DNA of 64,000 bases from Saccoglossus kowalevskii. Taxonomy: Eukaryota; Hemichordata; Enteropneusta; Harrimaniidae. The notes beneath the pieces were generated by a model. The model did not search any database, was not told the DNA's origin, and saw only the letters and a list, made by a program, of their open reading frames with translations. Below are positions 1 to 12,277 of this stretch, piece by piece. The position numbers were made by a program, and so were the translations under genes. Positions within the stretch are counted from its first letter, which is position 1; every line of letters starts with the position of its first letter. Location: the NCBI RefSeq assembly GCF_000003605.2, contig NW_003122908.1, positions 102,068-166,067 on the forward strand. The letters run 5' to 3'.

Positions 1-1800
1 TGGGACGGAAACGGGTCGAAGCAGATGAAAAGTTTATGCGACTATAAAATCGCTCTGGATTATTTGACTTCAAACTCGCATTTCCCATTTTTACCTATTT
101 TATTTTTATTGTAATGTTCACGAGGAAATAAGAAATTGGAGACGGAGTCATATTTTCCAATAAAAATCACGTAACTTTTGACATCGGAAGGAAAAGCAAA
201 GTTTTTTTTTTTCACTCGGAGCGATAGAAATAAATTAATTTTGATGATCGTTCTGATCTCTCTGTATTCCGTATTGTGGCTTTATTTTGCGAACAATTGG
301 GCTGTCAGATTTATGCTTTTTTCACTTTACGTGTCACTTATCCTCCATGCATTCGTGTCAGCCGGCTTTGACACCGGGGCTCACAGCACGTTGAATTGGG
401 GTATGCTGGGAAAGGTTCACATATTTTTCAGGGTTTATGAGAGCACGACAAAAGAAGCAGGCGATTTTTCCTTATTTTGAACCATATGGCATAAGAATAA
501 CGTATGCGATAGCTGACGTTGACTGACAGGTGTAAGAAGCAGCAACTATTTGAGCCCTGCACCTCAAATTCCCCCCTCCCCATCACATTGGCATACAGGC
601 ATACAAAAGTACATAACACTTTAAATGATGGACCCGAGCTTCTAGCTATACCCCATGCCTTTTTTTCACCCTTAACTAGATTTGTCAACATATAGTAGTC
701 GCTACATTACACAAATTATTTAATGGTTCTGCCTATTTAGTCGAAATATCGAGCAAATGTACTCGTTTTATTGGGCATTCATGGGTATCAACACGATCCC
801 CCCTCGAGAGCCGTCTCAAACGCTCGATTTAAAAATTATGTATGTATTCCATGTATTATTGTAAAATCGAATAACTGCAGTCATTTCATATAATTTTGTT
901 TTAACGCTATGGTCACCTTGGCAACAACCCCCCACCCTCTCCGCTCTGAACAAGTATGTAAACGTCTTGGCTGATTTGCATATCTAATCTGCATACAAAA
1001 AGCGCGTGTTTTGTTTTCATTTTCACAGCTACTATGGTGGGGTTCCACGATGCGTTATGAATAGCGCATTAACTGCCTATTCAGGCTGGCTGGGCTGCTT
1101 TCAAACCACACGATTTCCTATCGTCTACGACTACACTTGAGAGCTGAGGCGATATACTAGTCTACACAAGAGCCCTTTGCGAGTTTTGTGTGAACCTTGT
1201 AAAGCGAAACTGACGAGCGTTGAATTCTTCTTTTGCTTATGTCATCAGTTGCTATTGTCCACGCCTAGTGAAAAATCTATATCAAGCCTCAAAAGCAGTA
1301 AATAAATAGCATTTTATCCCATTATTCCGACTCTCACAATTTTATTGTTTTTAATATTGAAAGACCGTTCTTTGTCTTTTTTTCCAATGCCTTTAGTGAG
1401 CTACTTTCCAGTGGCAAAAAAGAATAAACCGAATAGGCACTGGTCATGACTGTTACAACATTATGTGCTGTTTTTAAAATACCGTTATGTATGTGTGTAC
1501 GTCCCACACTCTGCGGTCGTCGTCCTCCGTCTCTGCACACCATGGAAGGGGATATTATAACTGCACGTTGCGATTATGGGTGATGATGGCAAACTATGGT
1601 AATATAATAATGTGGCGAGGGAAAACTGTGATTCCACGAGAAGTGATGAAATCCGTGTAATCCCGTCGGCCAGCCAAAACAGCCCACTAAGCAGCAAGTC
1701 TATTGTCCGCAGGTGAGTTCTCTAGAATGTCAGCTGGTTTGGGTTTTGGGGGGTTATCTGTATTTTTGTTATGTTCCTGGCGATCCTTTGTTACTCTAAG

Positions 1801-1824
1801 ACATCACGACATCATGACATCACG
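1801..1824. repeat. 8-bp tandem repeat, three units (ACATCAYG)
   Basis: Three adjacent 8-base units, ACATCACG, ACATCATG and ACATCACG. The units resemble CRE half sites but no function can be assigned. Confidence 0.8.
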
Positions 1825-4012
1825 TCCTCGGTTTGTTCCTGGTTAACTCTGATACCACATCGCTTGGCATGAATTCGTCCACGGATTATTGTGTCAGCGG
1901 TGATGTACCCTCCCCCCTTCCAAAAAAACCAAAAACATCCTGATGACTGAAACGAGCTACACCACACCATCCCTCTCTAGACACTTATTATTTTTCTTCT
2001 TTGGTTGTCTCTGTGTATATGAAGTTAACGGGATTGGTAGGTAGTACATGGTCGAATTTACTCTTCTATTTCATGTTTGTTTTGGGCTAATTTGCTCTTT
2101 TAAATGCAAACGTAACCAGAAAAACAAAAGTTTGATCAATGGCCTGCAATCTGACAAGTTGTCTATCCACACCTACTCCATGCTCTTGAAGAGGTGGGCG
2201 ATTTGGAAAATAGTCTCACGGTGCCGAGGTCGTTTGGATTTTAAGATTTTAACCGATACCCTAGTCGTGGAATAATTGCCGAGGGCAACAAATATATGCA
2301 GAATAATGGATTCGATGGTAAAGAACAACTCTTAACATTTAACATACACTGGTCTGGGAATCACCTCAAACCGCTATATAAAGCTAAACACTCGGCCAAA
2401 CCACCTCTAAATTCATATGTTTTGATACATACAAAATTGGAGTTCTGAGGGGAACAACCAGAAACATAAAACACCTTTTACAGTTGTAATGCGAGACGGG
2501 AGGTTAAACATGTAGGAGGGGTCTTCGCACTGGTCAACAAAAAAATAAACTGAAAACCAGTTTTGAATAAAATGCAAGTCCAAACAAGACTTGCAAAATG
2601 TATGTGTGTGTGTGTGCGTTAGAACAGGTAAGCATACAGTCGATCTTTAAAAGCGGAAGGCCCGTATTTAGATATGCTTCAATGTGTTGATTTTCCACTA
2701 ATAGTGGTTTTAATGTTGAAAAAAAACTGGGAATTTCACATTCCGGTCCACTATTTGACCTCTCTAGAAGATCGACCGAATTCAAACACTAGCACAATCA
2801 TTCGGTTGAAAAAAACATACACCTCTACAAGTATGTCGGTCGTTCTTACCCTACCTACCATGGAAGTACACTGGTGAGAGCACTCACCAACCAAGAGATG
2901 TTGGGGAAAAAACACGCACAAACGTAAGCAATTGGCCATTAAGTTCGAATCATGTTTCCAACATCAACTCGGACCGGAAATAGTGCTTTTTACTCTAAAA
3001 CATTACCTGCAGTAGTAGTTATTTATCTGGCAGGTGGGGACTTGTCCTAATGGACTATGCTCACTACCATCATCTGTTTCTCCTTTCTCAACGGCGTAAT
3101 TTGTCAAAATTTTTCTGTCGTGGAAAATTTCCCGTTCTCGTCCGATCATCATCATTGTTACGGTTCCTTCATCCACGTTCGCCATCATTGTTCGTATGAC
3201 CATGCTGTATGCCCCCTAAAAATAACTAACTACAAATCAATTATTATCATTATTTTGTTATTATCTGTGTTCTGGCAACATGAAAATATGAACGTAACTT
3301 TTTGGACAAAAACGATAATTAATGAGATTTACCTGATTGTTGGTGGAAGGGATACATTACACTAGCATTGATTTATAAAACTCTCCGTTTTGTCATTATC
3401 AAAAGCCTACCATTGCCTAGACCGTCGATTTACGCCGGGATTCCCACGCTTTACGGTGTACTTTGTGATACGCCGTCGCATGTTCGAAAATAGCATTTGG
3501 CGCGTATTATAGAACTGCGGGTATACAATCGAAATGTTCTATTTCTCCGCACATTCTTTGGATTTTGTTTTTGTTCATTATATTCAACATCATGAAATCA
3601 TAATTTTTTCATTAATTACGTTTCATCCCACAGTATTTTGCAGAACATAATGCATTCATAACATTAGACTTAAATAGAATACGAACATTTAGAATTCTGT
3701 ATGTTTACCAGCATTTAAGCAAAACATAACGTTGACGAATCGAGCTTTATTCTAAAATAAATTTAATTGGTTTTGCCCCTTGAAAGTGGTAGTATGTGTA
3801 AAATATAATGTAAATGATTAAAACGCAATATGCACGGATAGATTGGCACTACCCTGTTTTTTGCAAGCCTTAGATCCAAGCACGCCACACTAAAGCACGT
3901 CACAGGACATCTCTGCCAATGGTCTATCATTGCACTAACCTCGTATAATAATTAAACCGCATATAACACGTATACACACAAGACTGTTGGGAATCCCGGG
4001 AATCGTCGCTCT

Positions 4013-4041
4013 TATTTTTTTTATATAAAATAAAAAAAATA
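4013..4041. repeat. Perfect 12-bp A/T inverted repeat (hairpin)
   Basis: TATTTTTTTTAT at 4013-4024 is the exact complement of ATAAAAAAAATA at 4030-4041, with a 5-base loop. It could extrude as a cruciform; it may simply reflect low complexity. Confidence 0.75.
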
Positions 4042-4377
4042 GACGAAAGACCGAGCAAGGCGACGTCCATTTATTAACGAAACTTGTCAATGAATGTACA
4101 TTATACACGTACTCTGTTACAACTAGCTCGCTTGCCAAGCTAACATCATGAAACGAATATTCGTGCGATGAAAATTACAACTGGCTTTCCTGCATCACAA
4201 GATTCCGTCCTCTGCTTTCGCAAAAAAATAGATTCGTAGGATGCAAGTAATTGAATGCGTTGAGGGTTAATTCGTGTGATTCCCTATTCCCCGGTGGCCT
4301 CACGAGTGTATAATACTGCTTTTTTCCCCTAGTATGGAGTTGATATGCCGAGATAGGTCTCTGGAGACACTGGCAGG

Positions 4378-4428
4378 GAGAGAGAGAGAGAGAGTGAGAG
4401 CGAGAGCGAGAGTGAGACTGAGACTGAG
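4378..4428. repeat. (GA)n microsatellite, imperfect
   Basis: Perfect GA dinucleotides to about 4394, then degenerating GAGC/GAGT/GACT units. Confidence 0.9.
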
Positions 4429-4950
4429 GTAAAGAAAAATCTCATGAGATGTTCTATTACTCGAGACATTTTATCATACAGTTCTTATCGGCGGTGCAAT
4501 CGCGCCAGATACATTTCATATTGCAAGATTACACCGTAAGAATAGTTCATTATGTGTCCTCCGAGTTTCCCGTATAGAGAGAGAAAAAAACTATCTCCCG
4601 TCACTTACATTCGTCGGCCTTTGCCGGGTTGTCTTTAAGAGCAATTCAACACGTTTTTTGCTGTGAATTCTTAGGTGGATATTTCGCCTTAAGGCAAAAG
4701 TGGAGAACAAGAGTGAAACGTTTCTCCACTGGAAGTCAGCAGCGCATCTGGGGTTCGAACCTCGGGCGGTATACTTTTACACAGAAGACGACACATACAA
4801 TGTCTCCCGTCGCCATCACCGCTGTTGATCTGTTGTTTCGTTTCTCAGCTCCAGTTTTCTATTTTCCCCACGGCGAACTTTCACACCGTTGTCATCGCCT
4901 TAATTTGCGTTCATCCCATTTTACTTCTCTCTCTTTCTCTCCACTCTTGT

Positions 4951-4979
4951 CATCATCATCATCATCATTATCATCATCA
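4951..4979. repeat. (CAT)n trinucleotide microsatellite
   Basis: CAT/TCA units with one interruption near 4969. The stretch is open in several frames, which explains the His- and Ser-rich translations here. Confidence 0.9.
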
Positions 4980-6737
4980 GCACCACCATACCACTGCCAG
5001 TCTCATTTGGTTGCGAAACAATAACACACGAGATATTTGCATTGTTTACCAATCGATTTAGGCGGCCTACATTGATGTAATGATTTTTTTGTGAAAAAAA
5101 AATAAAATAAATAAAACACACACAATAATTTGTATACGTTTCCGACACTAATATTGAAATGGATTCCAACTAAATCCACGAGAGGCAATAATTACAATAA
5201 TAAAGATAATGATAATACTCAACCGTCTTCAAAACAACACGTGAATGTGGGCAAAACCTGTACAGCAACCTATGTCTTGCACCATCGTATAGTACCAACC
5301 CTTCACACAAGCTGTACTTGATCAGAGTATGATGACGCAGCGTCAAATGAAAAGTCTACAAGAAGAGAGCCCTGGTAGTAATTTAATCAGATTCACGTTC
5401 ACTCTCTCACTCCTCGAACCTCGCTTGACAATATTAAGTGTTCTTTCCGATTCTGACCTTATAAGGTGATACTATTCATGTTTTCTCATTCCCGTCTTAT
5501 GCGATTTCCAGAACAAAAGAAGGACCAACAACCAATAAGTTTTTTTTATCGTATAACAACGACGAACTCATTTACACAACATTTTTATTTCCCTCAGGGG
5601 AAGGAGGGGGATTGCTGACACCAGATTTTGCGTCTGTGGGATAAGAGCGGACAACTGGAACTTGAAAGTCTGACGTTTCGTTGATGACCCGCATTCTTGA
5701 AGTAATACCTAGACTAGTTCGCCGCATAATATGAGAAATGGGACGGGACATTTTGTGGACGCAGCGAAGTTCTTCAAAAGTTGTTTACGGCAGTATGCGA
5801 CCAATGTAATATTGACCCCGAGTCATAGAATTGGGAGTGCTCTTTTTTTCCGGAGTTTGACCAAACGATAAAAATTAGCCGCGTGCCTAATTGGGGAACG
5901 AAGATTGTATTGTTGTTGTGTTCTCGTCTCCTGTCGATCATTCTGAGTTGTATTCTGTGGAGTTCTTTGTGCACAATCCATCCCTTGTCGTTAGTTTGTC
6001 ATGTCTGTCTTTTCTCAAGGCGCTGTCGCCCTGATCCGCTTACGCCCAGCGTAGTTGTGCTTCGCAACTCAACCGTGCCTTCTAAAGCGTCTTTAAGAAG
6101 GCTTTGTTGGTCCTCTACTGTAATACAGGGATAACCGCACCACTTCCAAACCAATCAATGTCTGTCAACTCAATTTCTCTTCCCTAAAGATGAAAACCAA
6201 ATCGAAAAGAAGAAGAAGAAAAAATAGAAATTATAATAAATTTACATCCTTGAAAAGTTAGGCCTACATGTCTACACTGGTCCCATTTTGTTCTTGCTAA
6301 TTCCCCATGGTTCCGATCGTCTCAATACGAATTCGAGCAATGCCAACTTCCTCTGTAATATACCTTAGTAGGAGCGATAATAAGAGATCACAACACACCT
6401 TAGGTCCCCCGAGACTTTCTCTTATTTCTTTCACACAGTTCCACTGCAGAACCACGGTCTGGAAGAGACAAATCCACACTTTGGTGGAACCATGATGAAA
6501 CTATAATAACTTCTCAAAACCTGCGTGCTTGTTCTTGTATACTTCCCGTCACCTGATGCCTACTGAATCGATAGTTCATGTGTACACAGAAATGGACGCT
6601 AAATGCAAAGTGTCCTAATTGTGTTATCGCCTCGGCTAAGAAGTTTGAAACTCAATTTTAAAACTTTATTTCTAGACATTTATTGGAATAAGTAGCGACC
6701 ATCGTGGATATGGAAAGAGTCGCCAGAGAAAGGGCGA

Positions 6738-6752
6738 CAACAACAACAACAA
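6738..6752. repeat. (CAA)5 microsatellite
   Basis: Five CAA units following GGGCGA. Confidence 0.85.
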
Positions 6753-7394
6753 CCAGTATCTATATACAATTCGATCACGTGACTTTGAAGAAATATTATA
6801 CCTCTGATTATTAGGTTATTTGTTTAGAACAAAACAAAGTTGGAGTTTATGGGTCAATGTGTGTGACCAATAAAAAATGCGGATATGTCCCCCCCCCCCG
6901 TTTAGTCTTACCTGTGTTATGCAAGTAGTAGCAATAGTCTTCTTACACGCACCCTTCAAGTTGTAAGTGGAGTCGCAAAGGCAGAGGTATAGGATGTACC
7001 GGTCGATATCAGACCAGTTAGCTGGCCACGCATGTCTTTATCCGGGCCAAGATATTTTAGTGTATACGTATCTGTGTGTGTTGGGTGGGTGGTATTCGTG
7101 GTCGATATACTTTATACCCTTAAACTAAAAAGTTTTCCATCGTTTCCAAAGCTATAATTTGAGTCACGCTTCACATGCCGAGTTGGGAGTGTTCCAAAAC
7201 GAAATGGGAAAGGGCCTGTTCATGGCATCTGATTTGGTCGGTGACAAATCAGAAAACACCTGGATACTCGACTCTCCGTACCAAAATCGGAAGTGCCTAG
7301 AAAACGAAGTATCACGTTATAGACCGGGAAGCGATCAATTACAATACGGCCCAAACTCTGGCTGCTCTTAGCAGCTGTATGCGAAACCGGTCTC

Positions 7395-7397
<3 letters not shown>

Positions 7398-7428
<31 letters not shown>
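7398..7428. repeat. (TG)15 microsatellite
   Basis: An uninterrupted TG tract of 31 bases. Confidence 0.95.
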
Positions 7429-7429
<1 letters not shown>

Positions 7430-10400
7430 GCGTTGCGTTCTTCTCAATGTAAAACAGTACTTCGTGCAGTTTTCAACATATGGTCTGTCGAGATATCAAA
7501 GACCGTCCCGACCGCCAGTATGAATTGAACATTCTAATGTTTTACCGGGTTGGTGCCGTTCTATAGGCAACGTCGAGTAGATGGCATCCTGCCCGGAATA
7601 TACATTCCCATTCGAGTCCATGATAAAACATAAACCTTATATTACTCCCTTTTTTTGAATATGTACACCATGTATTTGTGATACATGTACTGAAATAGAT
7701 AGATATTATTTTTATTTAGTCAAATGGTATTCTCGTTATTAGTGGTTAAGGCGACACTTTAACAAAAAATCAGATGTCTTCAGGATATAATATTCAAATA
7801 TTGACCAAATATTATGTTCGGAAACAACAAATTGGACTACCCTATACAAACCCGCGTTTAGAATACAGTCGAAATTAATCAAGTAAAAACATGTATTTAA
7901 TTTTAATTCCACTAGGAGATTCAATTCCTTTTTTTTTCTCTTTCGCGATAATATTTTTGCTTCAATCAGATATGCTGGGTATATTCGTTTTGCCTTAGTT
8001 GCTGGTATTATAATTGGTAAAGGGCGATGGCAGCGTGTGAATATCTCTTGTCGACCCCCTACCTACCTTTGTCGAAAGATTGGCCGCATTAGTACTATCT
8101 CGGTATGAGAGCGACTATTTACACTTCATTAGCTATCTGGCCGGGGTAACCGAAATGTGAAACTCCGTTTTGCCGAGAATACAAGCTTCAATATTATGTC
8201 AATGTTGATCGTTACGTCTTTCTTCTACCGCCGCAAGGGACCCGACTATATATATATATATTTTAAAAACATAGAGACGAATATTCAAGTAGTAAATAGG
8301 CGACGAAAAAAAAAAACACTCAATAAAATATTGCCATGCAGTGGTTTAGTTGTGGTCCGCTTTTAACAAAAAAATAATCGTATGTGTATTTTCCCAATAT
8401 ATTGTAAAGAAAACGTTTGATCGTTGCCCACCGAACCAGAAAATCGACGTGCATCTCTACCCCCGTTTTGATGAGTCCGCTGAAAATAAAAAAAAAAAAT
8501 TGGTGCATAACCTCATTACCGTTCGACGAGCGACGCGCAAGTAACCTTCCTGAAAATTATGGTGCGCAATATATACGGTGTGTAGTTTGGTGCGGTCGTT
8601 TTACGTTACCGTATAAGTATCGCTCTATTCCGATTAGAATTGAACTGTGACAAAGCTTTCAATGCCAAAATTTATTTTGAATGATTTTTTACAATTTGTT
8701 CGTTTATTCAAGACATGTCGCGGTCTTTCACAGAGAAACACTCTAAGAGACGCGCTTTGTTTCCGTGGCTACTGTGTGCCAATGTATATATAAATATCTG
8801 TGTATTTCGTGTAGACGGGTTGGAAAAGATGGTGTTTTGACACCGGAGTTATTGGCAAGTGTGTTATGTAACGAGACCGTTTCACAGCCAGCAAGTCATA
8901 GAGTGTTAACTTCGATTACTTTCTCCTCAATCTTAATTTTCAATGATAGAAGAATTCTCACGCAGGCAATTTTATTTAAAGCAGTCACTTGACTCGCGCC
9001 GTGTATACATTAAGCATTCAAATATATTCGAGACTATACAATTAAAAAACACACATAATATAAATATATATATATATATCCAATATTGTAACTACTACTG
9101 ATGTGGTCAAAATATTCTTCGTGGCTGTCATGATCCAAGTGGGTTGTATATGCCACAATTAATTTGAATTTTCAACGCACGATCGCACATGCGATATTAA
9201 CACGGTGAAGCAAGGTCTGATTTGAAACTAGCCTTTTTTGTAAAGTTTACATAAATTTAAAGTTTGCCAGGGCTCCAGTCTATTTGTGATAATTGCAATT
9301 AAGAAAAAGTGTTGTTATTTTGTGAACTTAGTTTTGGAACAAAGGATGTAATGAAATTATCCACACTTCAAATTGGTAACTAAAGTTGGTTGCGTTGTTA
9401 TGTTTGCTTCAATTAGACAGAATTGACCTGGCGTCCATATATGTGTTGTCGGATCAGCGCCAATTAAACTTGCACGCAAGCGTTGGCCACGAATAAGCAG
9501 ATAACGTACTCGACGGATCTATATATATACTATATATATATAATGAAATATTTTACTACTCCGAACATTTTCTTCCAAGTCAGTTAAAATCCATCTAATA
9601 CAGAAATTAAATTGTACGTATTGGTCCCTAGAGGATAGTCTCAATACCACTATCGTTTGAGACCCCTAGCTCAAGAATTACTAGGCTGATAATAACAAAT
9701 AATGAGAAATTAAAATTTATTTTCGGACCTATTTCGATAAGGCGCAACATTAATGGTACAAGAGACGGATACTGGATTTAGAACAAGAAAAGATAAAGTG
9801 TCTTGAATGGAGATGTGGGTATCAATGAGGTCTCAGGAGGTGAAGGTGTTAGAATTGACTAATGATCTCCTATGTAAGGACGCTTTAATGGCGACAGATT
9901 CTTGGTCTTCAACTATTCGTCTGTTGTAATCTCTAAGAAGATGGGGGGGGGGTTACCTCAGCATGAAATCGTGTATGAACTTCCTTTACATTTTCGGTCA
10001 ACCTCGTCTTGGTAATATATTGCTTTCAGTAATATTTTTTAAAAAAAATCAGCGGTATACTAGTTATAAAGAAAAACATAAATTTTGAATAGTTTACTTA
10101 TATGGCGGAAGTCCGATGCTTAAATTAACGTGTAGGAATACAGTCAAAAGTCCATGATTTTGAACGGCGAAGGCGAATGGGTCGATGAATAGAAATAAAA
10201 TTAATGAGACTATGTCAACAAAACAAAACGAAACAAACAAAAAATACACCATAGTGTAAACGCATGTTATTCTCCCAGGATTTATGATCGTATTTACTGG
10301 ACTTATGAATGAGACGGATGGTTATTTGAATACTCGTCTTTCGGGCTCGGATTCGTAGACTACATTAAAACAAATCCACGACACAGAAAGTACAGTATAT

Positions 10401-12257
10401 GACGCGGCAATTTAAAACCAAACGATATAATGTTATTGGACTGATATACCTCTAATGAATCTTAAAATTCCAAATTTTATGAATATCAACGAAAAATAGA
10501 ACGTTTTTTTTTTCTTCTCGTGCATCAAGTGAAATTGCTCCTATAACAGAACGTCAGGTAATGAACATGTGATGCAACAGATACTAATTATGATATCGTT
10601 AATAGTGTAATTACGTCGATTCCTAGTTAATGATATGGCTGCCCCAAGCTATCTGTTCACAATTGTCTGCCTTCTATTTGACTTTGTCTATTTCGGTGGT
10701 GTTTTGGCTAACTTCAGCATAAACACCTCATCACATGTTTGCTATGATAGTTGCGTTGTTTCAGTCTCCATTGCAGATTTACTCTATTATTTCGCAATCT
10801 TTATAAGTTAAGTTTGGTGGTGGATGTCAATGATGAGTGTTTTAGTTTGGCCGATGGGTGTATTGAGGCGCACAGGTAGGTCGTATTATATGGACATCTA
10901 CCTGGTTAAGAGATCCCCTTTACCTGGTACTTGACATGATGACAGACGGCAGACCGCCCAGTTTGCGGGCAGTGCTCATGTGAAACTGTGAGTGGGGTCA
11001 TCCGATAGCCGGAAAGTGGCCTGATCACAGAGGTCTCCTGGGCGAGTCCTTCAGGTTGCATTCACTCTCGCCTATACCTAACTGGCATATCATTGAAACG
11101 AAAGTAGTGTTTGTTCAGTACATTGCAATGTGCGTGTTTGAGGTCTGTCTCCCGGGCTGTCATTTAAAAGCGAGTTTGAAGTGAATCTGGCCCGATTGAA
11201 TTACATCTAGACATACAGTATTCCCCCCCAGCCACCAACCTGAGTAAACCGGAGCCTAAACCTTGCGTGTCGAGCCGAGGTAGTGTTTATTTCTACCTTT
11301 ACCTGGCCGAGTGACTTCAAAGTAAATCCCCCGTTATTTTGACAGTATTGCAAACTTTGATGAAACACACTCACACACGCGGTCCAAATTAATACCGTCG
11401 TGCCGATATGAATCACCTGAGCTGCTGGTCTTACCCACCGGACCGAGATAATTATGTTCATGATACCTCGCAGCATGCCTTGTGGGGGTTATTACGGTCG
11501 TGATTTTGACACGCTGTTGCTGCGACAAATGGAGTGTGCAGCCGTTACACACGCAAGTTGTCGTCCCTTGCCAGCTACTACCCAGCTGCCGCCCTTAACA
11601 CGCCACACATGATATTGGGGTTGTGGGAAGCAAGTCGATTTTAAGTGCGAGTAAATATAGTATTTTGCACTTAAGTTTGCCTATAGGTCGGATCTGCGTG
11701 TTGTGTCCACCAAAATACGGGTCCTTGAGCACATATGCTTCGAGGTAAACTGCCACGAAGTTGGAACAGGAAGACAGCCCAGTCATGTCCTTTACTCGGC
11801 CACGACAGCTACTGAAGGGCCAGTCTGTTTACACGGTTCCTCGTTATATACTCGATGTGTATTGTTCGCCAGTTTATTTTTGTGATACCCTTACAAAAGC
11901 AAGAAAGACTTTTCGTGAAAAATAATAAAGACTGGCTCAGTTAGCATTTCTTTGTGGTGTCCCCCTTTTTGGTATCAATTTACCGTAGAAGTTCATTCCA
12001 ATTATTGCTGTTACAGTTCCGTTAACTATTGTAGGCTGGATGCTAAACACAGAAAACGGCTTTAGAAAACGAGCACATTCAGAGGCCTGGTCCCCCCTCC
12101 TCTTACCTAGTTTTCGGACGTCGTTGTTTGTCCAGTTGTAAACAGTACAATGTAAACACGATCTTGAACAGTATTATATCCCTCTCAAATAAAATAATTT
12201 ATCCCCAATAGAACAGATCGGATTAATGCTATCATATAGATTGGTTCATGTATGTTA

Positions 12258-12277
12258 TTTTATTTTTGAAAATAAAA
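12258..12277. repeat. 9-bp A/T inverted repeat with 2-nt loop
   Basis: TTTTATTTT at 12258-12266 is complementary to AAAATAAAA at 12269-12277. Confidence 0.7.

Larger units (their letters stand above)
1..4377. other. Intergenic, no gene recognised
   Basis: AT-rich non-coding sequence. Open frames reach only about 100 codons; the longest (178-480, + strand) starts at TTG, is hydrophobic and resembles no family I know. An octamer ATTTGCAT lies at 974-981. Apart from the 8-bp tandem repeat and the A/T hairpin I see no structure. Confidence 0.7.
4429..12257. other. Intergenic, no gene recognised
   Basis: Simple repeats (CAT, CAA, TG, short TA tracts near 8248, 9063 and 9517), a C11 run at 6889-6899 and a G10 run at 9943-9952. 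A tRNA B-box-like GGTTCGAACC near 4752 lacks a tRNA around it. Frames of up to 131 codons near 4629-5024 are driven by the CAT/TC-rich tract. No coding gene supported. Confidence 0.7.

Noticed and set aside
178-480. 100-codon hydrophobic frame near the window start
   Set aside because: Starts at TTG, its composition follows T-rich DNA, and there is no homology I can name.
4248-4267. Solo piggyBac-like end (GCGTTGAGGGTTAA) resembling the 30-kb MITE termini
   Set aside because: No matching left end with TTAA was found within several hundred bases, and the match needs gaps.
4745-4775. tRNA-like B box GGTTCGAACC
   Set aside because: No A box, acceptor stem or anticodon arm can be folded around it, and no repeated SINE body is visible. 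The palindrome alone is not enough.
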